A DNA stretch of 64,000 nt, taken from Holophagaceae bacterium (GTDB lineage: Bacteria > Acidobacteriota > Holophagae > Holophagales > Holophagaceae). The notes under the pieces are model-generated. The model was not told where the DNA came from and made no database searches. It worked only from the letters and a program-made list of their open reading frames with translations. Of the stretch, positions 57,732-64,000 are shown piece after piece; within the stretch, counting starts at the first letter, position 1; every line of letters starts with the position of its first letter. The position numbers were made by a program, and so were the translations under genes. The stretch lies in NCBI GenBank assembly GCA_025361205.1, contig JANYAS010000162.1, positions 1 through 64,000 on the forward strand, in the 5' to 3' direction.

Positions 57732-60700
57732 ATGAGCTTCGCCCATCTTCACCTGCACACCGAGCATTCCCTCCTGGACGGCCTCACCCGCATACCTGAT
57801 CTCGTGAAGAAGTGCCGGGCCACGGGCATGCCCGCCGTGGCCGTCACGGACCACGGGAACATGTTCGGGATGATGAAGCTCTTCGACGCTTGCGAGAAGA
57901 CGCAGGACACCGACGGCAAGTGGGCCGTGAAGCCCATTCTTGGCTGCGAAGTCTACGTGGCGCCCAAGACGCGCTTCGACAAGAAGCTGGAGGCGAAGAA
58001 CACCACGGGGGAGGAGGGCCTGGAGGACTGCGTGGATCCCAGTGGCTCCCGCGACGCGGGGTACCACCTGGTGCTCCTGGCCAAGAATTCCGTGGGCTTC
58101 ACCAACCTCTGCAAGCTCGTGTCCGCGGGCTTCACCGAAGGCTTCTACTACAAACCACGCATCGACAAGGACCTCCTCCGCGAGCACAGCGAGGGGCTCA
58201 TCGGACTGTCAGCCTGCCTGGGCGGCGAGGTCCAGGCCCGCATCCTGCAGAACCGCCTGGACCAGGCGGAGCGGGTGGCCCGGGATTTCCGCGACATCTT
58301 CGGCGAGGACTTCTACCTGGAGATCCAGGACCAGGGCTTCGAAAAGGAGAAGCAGATCATCCCCTCCCAGCAGGAGCTGGCCGCAAGGCTGGGCATCCCG
58401 CTGGTGGCCACCAACGACGCCCACTACCTCAACCACGAGGACGCCGACCTGCACGACACGCTGCTGTGCATCGGTACCAAGACCACCAAGGCCAAGGAGA
58501 AGCGCATGCGCTTTTCCACGGACCAGTTCTATGTGAAAACGCCCGAGGAGATGCGGGCCGTGTTTCCGGACCACCCGGAGTACCTGGAGCGCACCCTCCA
58601 GATCGCCGCCAAGGTGGATCTCTTCCCCATCACGCGCAAGCCCGTCACGCCGCGCTTTCCCGTGCCCGAGGGCTACAGCCTGGAATCCTATTTCGTCCAC
58701 ATGGCCACGGAAACCTTCGAGCAGCGGCTGGCGGAGTGCCTGCCGCTCTGGCAGAAGGGCGCCCTCAAGCACGCGGAACAGGCCTATCGCGAGCGGCTGG
58801 CCTTTGAACTGGACATGATCCTCAAGATGGGGTTCCCCGGCTATTTCCTACTGGTCTGGGACTTCATCCGCAAGGCCCGCGAAATGGGTGTGCCCGTGGG
58901 CCCTGGCCGCGGCTCTGCGGCGGGCAGCATCGTGGCCTGGTCCATGCGCATCACCGACATCGATCCCATGCAGTACGACCTGCTCTTCGAGCGGTTCCTC
59001 AATCCCGAGCGCGTGTCCATGCCCGACGTGGACATCGACTTCTGCCGAGACGGCCGGCAGAAGGTCATCGACTACGTCACCGAGAAATACGGCCAGGACA
59101 AGGTGAGCAACATCATCACCATCAACCAGCTCAAGACCAAGGCCGTCATCAAGGACGTGGCCCGGGTCTTCGAGAAGGACTTCGCCTTCGCCAACAACCT
59201 CACCAAGCTGGTGCCCCAGGAACCCGGCAAGCCCATGTCCATCGGGGAGGCCCTGGAGAAGAGCGATCAGCTGCGGCGGCTGTACGAGACCGATCCCGAA
59301 GTGAAGAACATCCTCGATATCTCCGCCCGGCTGGAGGGGCTTTCCCGCAACACGGGCGTTCATGCGGCCGGCATCATCATCGCCCCGGACGAACTGACGC
59401 GGTTCGCGCCACTCTCCAAGGACAAAGACAACAAGGTGATGGTGCAATACACCATGGTCGAGGCCGAGCGCGCGGGCCTGCTCAAGATGGACTTCCTGGG
59501 CCTGGAGACCCTCACCCAGATCGCGAAGACCCAGGAGGTCATCGCCCGGCGCCACGGCCAGCCCATGGACATGACCACCATCCGGAGCTTCGATGACAAG
59601 AAGACCTTCGATCTGTTCTCGGCGGGCGACACCGACGGTGTGTTCCAGTTCGAGTCCGGCGGCATGAAGCAGCTGCTGCGCCAGCTGGGCCCGGATCGCT
59701 TCGACGACCTCATCGCCCTGAACGCCCTTTTCCGCCCAGGACCTCTCGGCGCGGGCATGGGCACGACCTATGTGGAACGCCGCCACGGCCGCGAACCCGT
59801 GACCTACATGTTCCCCGACCTGGAGCCCATTCTGTCGCCCACCTACGGCGTGATCCTCTACCAGGAGCAGGTGATGCAGATTGCCAGCCTGGTGGCGGGC
59901 TACACCTTGGGTGAAGCGGACATGCTGCGCCGGGCCATGGGCAAGAAGGACAAGGAAAAGATGGCCAAGGAGAAATCCAAGTTCATGGAAGGGGGCGCCG
60001 CCCGGGGTTATGACAAGGTCAAGGTCGCCGAGATGTTCGACCTCATCGAGTTCTTCGCGGGCTACGGCTTCAACAAGAGCCACAGCGCTGCCTACGCGAT
60101 GGTGGCCTACGAGACGGCCTACCTGAAGGCCAACTTCCCCGTGGAATTCATGGCGGGCCTGCTGTCCACCAAGTCGGGCCGCACGGACGACGTGGCCAAG
60201 TACGTGCAGAACTGCCGAGAGGGCGGCATCGAGGTCATGGGCCCGGACATCAACGATTCGTCCCTGGACTTCACCGCCACCGGGGACAGGCAAATCCGGT
60301 TCGGTTTTGCTGCGGTGAAAGGATTGGGCGACGCCGCCCTGCAGGCCATTCTCGAGGCTCGCAACGCCGAGGGCCGCTTCAAGGATCTTTTCCATGCGCT
60401 GAAGAGCACCGACTTGCAGAAGGCCAACCGCCGGGTGTGGGAGTCTCTCATCAAGGCCGGGGCCCTCGACAGCCTGGAGCCCAACCGGGCCGCCCTCCTG
60501 CAGGGCCTTCCCGATGCCGTGTCCGCGGCCTCCCGCGGGGGCGGGGACACGAGCATGACCAGCCTCTTTGACGATGCCGAACTGGCCAGCCTCTGTGAGG
60601 ATTGGCGCGTCCCCGAGAACATCGAACCCTGGGACCGCAAGACGCGCCTCGCCGCCGAACGCGAGGTGCTGGGCCTCTTCGTCAGTGGCCATCCCCTGGA

Positions 60701-61361
60701 GGAATTCGCGGACGCCATCCAGGTGCACACCCACGGGAACCTGGCGCAAATCATGGAGGACGCCACCTCGGGGCGGCTGCGGGACCGCAACGAGATCTCA
60801 CTCGGCGCCATGGTGAGCACTGTCGCCTTCAAGACCAACCAGAAGGGGGAACCCTGGGCCATCCTCCAGGTGGAAGACCCCACCGGGAAAATGGAAGTGC
60901 TGCTCATGGCCAGCAAGTGGGACCCCGTCACCAAGAAGTCCGGGAAGCGGCCCTTTGAGCACTACCGCCACCTGGCGGTGCCTGAAGCCATGCTGCGCAT
61001 CACGGGCGAACTGCGGGTGGAGACGATTCAGGCGAATGGCAATGGCATAGGCGAAGCGGAAGAGGAAGAGGAACAGACCGTGGTGAAGGTGTTCGCCACG
61101 GTGCTGGAGCCCCTGGAGGCCTTCCAGGGCCTGGGCTTCACGGGCGTCCTGGTGCGCCTACCCCAGGGCGAGTGTCCGCCCCGTATGGCCGCCATCCTCG
61201 CCCATCACAAGGGCGACATCCCCGTGACCTTCGAGTACCGTTCCAAGGAGGGCCTCGTGGCCCGGGTGAAGGCCGGCTTCGACCTGCGCCTGAAGCACGA
61301 TCCTGAACTGGCGGAAAAGCTCGCCAAAGAGACCGGCTGCACCCTGAACTGGACCTTCTGA
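57732..61361 (+). CDS. dnaE: DNA polymerase III subunit alpha
   Basis: FAHLHLHTEHSLLDGLTRIPDLVKK (PHP), GPGRGSAAGSIVAW, MPDVDIDFCRDGRQKVIDYV, YGFNKSHSAAYAMVAYETAYLKANFPVEFMA. Confidence 0.97.
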   Translation: MSFAHLHLHTEHSLLDGLTRIPDLVKKCRATGMPAVAVTDHGNMFGMMKLFDACEKTQDTDGKWAVKPILGCEVYVAPKTRFDKKLEAKNTTGEEGLEDCVDPSGSRDAGYHLVLLAKNSVGFTNLCKLVSAGFTEGFYYKPRIDKDLLREHSEGLIGLSACLGGEVQARILQNRLDQAERVARDFRDIFGEDFYLEIQDQGFEKEKQIIPSQQELAARLGIPLVATNDAHYLNHEDADLHDTLLCIGTKTTKAKEKRMRFSTDQFYVKTPEEMRAVFPDHPEYLERTLQIAAKVDLFPITRKPVTPRFPVPEGYSLESYFVHMATETFEQRLAECLPLWQKGALKHAEQAYRERLAFELDMILKMGFPGYFLLVWDFIRKAREMGVPVGPGRGSAAGSIVAWSMRITDIDPMQYDLLFERFLNPERVSMPDVDIDFCRDGRQKVIDYVTEKYGQDKVSNIITINQLKTKAVIKDVARVFEKDFAFANNLTKLVPQEPGKPMSIGEALEKSDQLRRLYETDPEVKNILDISARLEGLSRNTGVHAAGIIIAPDELTRFAPLSKDKDNKVMVQYTMVEAERAGLLKMDFLGLETLTQIAKTQEVIARRHGQPMDMTTIRSFDDKKTFDLFSAGDTDGVFQFESGGMKQLLRQLGPDRFDDLIALNALFRPGPLGAGMGTTYVERRHGREPVTYMFPDLEPILSPTYGVILYQEQVMQIASLVAGYTLGEADMLRRAMGKKDKEKMAKEKSKFMEGGAARGYDKVKVAEMFDLIEFFAGYGFNKSHSAAYAMVAYETAYLKANFPVEFMAGLLSTKSGRTDDVAKYVQNCREGGIEVMGPDINDSSLDFTATGDRQIRFGFAAVKGLGDAALQAILEARNAEGRFKDLFHALKSTDLQKANRRVWESLIKAGALDSLEPNRAALLQGLPDAVSAASRGGGDTSMTSLFDDAELASLCEDWRVPENIEPWDRKTRLAAEREVLGLFVSGHPLEEFADAIQVHTHGNLAQIMEDATSGRLRDRNEISLGAMVSTVAFKTNQKGEPWAILQVEDPTGKMEVLLMASKWDPVTKKSGKRPFEHYRHLAVPEAMLRITGELRVETIQANGNGIGEAEEEEEQTVVKVFATVLEPLEAFQGLGFTGVLVRLPQGECPPRMAAILAHHKGDIPVTFEYRSKEGLVARVKAGFDLRLKHDPELAEKLAKETGCTLNWTF

Positions 61362-61372
61362 GCCCGACAGAA

Positions 61373-61433
61373 CGGATTCACCGGTTCCAGGCATGGCTCA
61401 GCTGCGGCATCCTGTTCCATTGGGGTGAATCCG
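61373..61433. promoter_or_regulatory. Inverted repeat CGGATTCACC / GGTGAATCCG between dnaE and cysE
   Basis: Perfect 10-nt inverted repeat (61373-61382 and 61424-61433). Confidence 0.4.
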
Positions 61434-61457
61434 CCCCGTCCTGATGCCGGAGCACCC

Positions 61458-62357
61458 ATGCCCAGCGAGCTCCCCTCCAAGCCCAGCACCAACCTCCACG
61501 AGGTCATCGAGGCCTTGGCGGAAGCGGCCACGGCTCTCACGGAGATGCACCTGGGGCGCCGGGAGTTCCCCTCCCGCACGGCCCTGGCGGCCCTCGTGGA
61601 AGAAATGCGCGCGCTACTCTTTCCAGGCTACTTCGGGGCCTCCGAACTGAAGGCCGAGACCCTCCGCTATCACCTGGGCGCCCGCATGGACCGGGTGCTC
61701 CACGGTCTCGACGACCAGATCCAGCGGGGCCTCATGGCGTCGGATCCCGCCTGTGGCGACTGCGGCAAGCGCTCCCTGGACTTGGCTCGGGGCTTCCTGG
61801 CCCGGCTTCCGGAGGTGCGCCGTCTGCTCGCCACGGATATTCAGGCGGGGTTCGAGGGCGATCCTGCGGCCACCAGCCCCGACGAGGTGCTCTTCTGCTA
61901 CCCCGGCCTGCTGGCCATTACCAGCCAGCGCCTGGCCCACGAACTGCTGAACCTGGGCGTGCCGCTGCTGCCGCGCATGATTACCGAACATGCCCATAGC
62001 CTCACGGGCATCGACATCCACCCCGGCGCCCAGATCGGCGAACGCTTCTTCATCGACCACGGCACGGGCGTGGTCATCGGCGAGACCTGCATCATCGGTC
62101 GCAACGTGCGGATCTACCAGGGCGTGACCCTGGGCGCCAAGAGCTTCCCGTTGGACGCAGAGGGCCATCCCATCAAGGGCGTCCCCCGCCATCCGGTGGT
62201 GGAGGACGACGTGATCATCTACTCCAACGCCACCATCCTGGGTCGCATCACCCTGGGGAAGGGCTCGGCCATCGGCGGCAACGTGTGGCTCACGCGCAGT
62301 GTACCGCCCGGCAGTGTCATCACCCAGGCCAACGAAAAGGACGGGATGCCCTCATGA
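61458..62357 (+). CDS. cysE: Serine O-acetyltransferase
   Basis: Left-handed beta-helix: GIDIHPGAQIGERFFIDHGTGVVIGETCIIGRNVRIYQGVTLGAKSF...IYSNATILGRITLGKGSAIGGNVWLTRSVPPGSVI. Confidence 0.92.
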   Translation: MPSELPSKPSTNLHEVIEALAEAATALTEMHLGRREFPSRTALAALVEEMRALLFPGYFGASELKAETLRYHLGARMDRVLHGLDDQIQRGLMASDPACGDCGKRSLDLARGFLARLPEVRRLLATDIQAGFEGDPAATSPDEVLFCYPGLLAITSQRLAHELLNLGVPLLPRMITEHAHSLTGIDIHPGAQIGERFFIDHGTGVVIGETCIIGRNVRIYQGVTLGAKSFPLDAEGHPIKGVPRHPVVEDDVIIYSNATILGRITLGKGSAIGGNVWLTRSVPPGSVITQANEKDGMPS

Positions 62358-62755
62358 ACGTGGTCCTGCGCTTTCTGTTCTCCGCCATCGGCCTGCTGGT
62401 GGCCTCGGCCATGGTGCCTGGCCTGGGCCACGGATCCTTCCTGGATCTGATGCTCGTGGCCGTCCTCCTGGGCGCCCTCAACGCCACCGTAGGGGTTTTC
62501 CTCAAGGTCCTCGCCTTCGTGCCCATGGCCTGCTCTTTCGGCTGTTTCAGCCTCGTCATCAACGGCCTGGTCTTCTGGCTGGCGGGCACGCTGTCCCTGA
62601 GGCTGGGGCTGGGTTTCACCGTGAGCGGCTTCTGGGCGGGCGTCTTCGGGGCCCTGGTCACCAGTGTCGTGGCGTCCATTCTCGGCGCGATCTTCATTCC
62701 CCAGGACCGGCAGCGTCCCCAGGACCCGCCGCCCACGATCAAGGTCGTGAACTGA
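62354..62755 (+). CDS. Phage holin family (PF04020-like) membrane protein
   Basis: MNVVLRFLFSAIGLLVASAMVPGLGHGSFLDLMLVAVLLGALNATVG; ATGA overlap with cysE. Confidence 0.75.
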   Translation: MNVVLRFLFSAIGLLVASAMVPGLGHGSFLDLMLVAVLLGALNATVGVFLKVLAFVPMACSFGCFSLVINGLVFWLAGTLSLRLGLGFTVSGFWAGVFGALVTSVVASILGAIFIPQDRQRPQDPPPTIKVVN

Positions 62756-62785
62756 AGGCTGAGCGCACCGAGGAAGGGGTTGCTT

Positions 62786-63541
62786 CTAGGCGATCTCTGC
62801 GGTGGGTGGTGCTCCGAGAGCAATGAGTCCCCGAACCGCCGCCTCTGCCGCATCCCGCAGCGCCGCCGCATCATGAAAGGAGCTCGGTTCCAAGGGGGCA
62901 CCCATGGTGATCTGGTAGAGACCGCTCTTTGCACGCCAGGTGCCCTTGGGCAGGATCACGGGCCCCCCGTGGATGGCGAAGGGCACCACGGGAACCCCCG
63001 CCTCGTGGGCCAGAATGAACGCTCCCTTCTTGAATGGCAGCAGGCCGCCGTCCCGGCTGCGGGTGCCTTCGGGGAAGGCCACGATGCTCTGCCCCGCCCG
63101 GATGCGGGCCGTGGCTCGCTGGAGGCTCTGGCGCGCCGCATGCCGATCTCCCCGGTCGATGAAGATAAACCCCGCCAGCCAGATCACCCAACCCAGGAAG
63201 GGCACCCGCGCCAGCTCCCGCTTGGCCACGAATACGGGGCGGCAGGGCAGGAGGGCGATCATCATCGGTGGATCAAACAGCGAAGTGTGGTTGCCGATGA
63301 AGACCGCCGGGCAGGTCCCGGCGCGAAGACCGGCTGGCAGCGCCTCCCAGCCCGCCAATTCGCAGCGGACGCCGAAGACCCAGGAATTGCCCCGGAGGTA
63401 GCGCGGGGCCACCAGCCAGAAAGCGCGGGAACCGCCGAGGAAGGGGGCGAGCAGGAAACAAAGGCAGACGGACAGGGCCAAGGCCAAGGCGCCGAGGATC
63501 CAGCCCAGGAGGGGACGGAGGATGGGCCGGGAAGCTACCAC
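62786..63541 (-). CDS. plsC: 1-acyl-sn-glycerol-3-phosphate acyltransferase
   Basis: FIGNHTSLFDPPMM, FIDRGDRHAARQSL, VAFPEGTRSRDGGLLPFKKGAF; GTG start. Confidence 0.9.
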   Translation of the reverse strand: MVASRPILRPLLGWILGALALALSVCLCFLLAPFLGGSRAFWLVAPRYLRGNSWVFGVRCELAGWEALPAGLRAGTCPAVFIGNHTSLFDPPMMIALLPCRPVFVAKRELARVPFLGWVIWLAGFIFIDRGDRHAARQSLQRATARIRAGQSIVAFPEGTRSRDGGLLPFKKGAFILAHEAGVPVVPFAIHGGPVILPKGTWRAKSGLYQITMGAPLEPSSFHDAAALRDAAEAAVRGLIALGAPPTAEIA

Positions 63542-64000
63542 CTACTGCGGCGGCAGCAGCACGGCGTCCTTGAGACGCACGGGGAACTGGGGGACATCGC
63601 TCGTTCCCCGGCGCCATTCCGTCTTGACCTTGGCGATCTTGTCCACGGCCTCCATGCCGGAGACCACCCGGCCGAACACGCAATAGCCGAAGTTATCGTC
63701 GGTCATGTCCCGATGATCCAGGCGGGGGTTGTCCACCACGTTGATAAAAAACTGGGAGCTGGCGCTGTGCGGCGAGCCGGTGCGGGCCATGGCGAGGGTA
63801 CCCCGCGTGTTCTTCAGACCGGCCTTGAAGGTTTGCGGTGCCTCGTTGAGGATCGCGGCGCGACCCGGCTTCTCCGTGAGATCCTCCAGCAGGCCACCGC
63901 CCTGGATCATGAAACCGTCGATGACGCGATGGAAGATGGTGCCCTTGTAGTGGCCGTCCTGCACGTACTGAAGGAAGTTCGCCACGGTCTTCGGGGCCAG
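63542..64000 (-). CDS. Cyclophilin-type peptidyl-prolyl isomerase (truncated by window edge)
   Basis: [78 protein letters not shown]. Confidence 0.93.
   Translation of the reverse strand: MAPKTVANFLQYVQDGHYKGTIFHRVIDGFMIQGGGLLEDLTEKPGRAAILNEAPQTFKAGLKNTRGTLAMARTGSPHSASSQFFINVVDNPRLDHRDMTDDNFGYCVFGRVVSGMEAVDKIAKVKTEWRRGTSDVPQFPVRLKDAVLLPPQ

Noticed and set aside
58848-60749. 633-aa minus-strand ORF opposite dnaE
   Set aside because: Antisense shadow of a well-supported DNA polymerase III alpha gene.
62354-62755. Phage holin as prophage evidence
   Set aside because: PF04020-type proteins are common chromosomal membrane proteins; no other phage genes nearby and it is coupled to cysE.

Overview
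This 64 kb, GC-rich bacterial chromosome window looks Acidobacteriota (Holophaga/Geothrix-like) by gene content; that lineage is inference. Bases 1-~9,000 look like genomic-island/scar territory: a 3' tRNA-Glu half with its own terminator (attR-like), a hipBA toxin-antitoxin operon, two ~90%-identical copies of a small gene about 6.9 kb apart, fragments of an ISL3-type transposase and a tyrosine integrase, and an SNF2 helicase + SWIM zinc-finger operon. The remainder is mostly core or housekeeping: recC-recB-recD, acyl-CoA ligase, a Ser/Thr kinase pair facing an FHA-SpoIIE phosphatase, a GT4/GH130 pair, trmO, rsmH, M28/S41/M16 peptidases, dut, rlmN, a double ABC exporter operon, dnaE, cysE, plsC and a cyclophilin. 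The most unusual signal is non-coding. At least six intergenic loci carry long imperfect hairpins whose arms are built from 2-4 tandem ~9-10 bp units. Unit sequence differs between loci but fits one degenerate core (about C-R-S-N-R-A-D). One of them (9,019-9,310) has terminal inverted repeats and an 8-bp flanking direct repeat like a MITE. All calls come from reading the sequence and the supplied ORF track; no database search was run.
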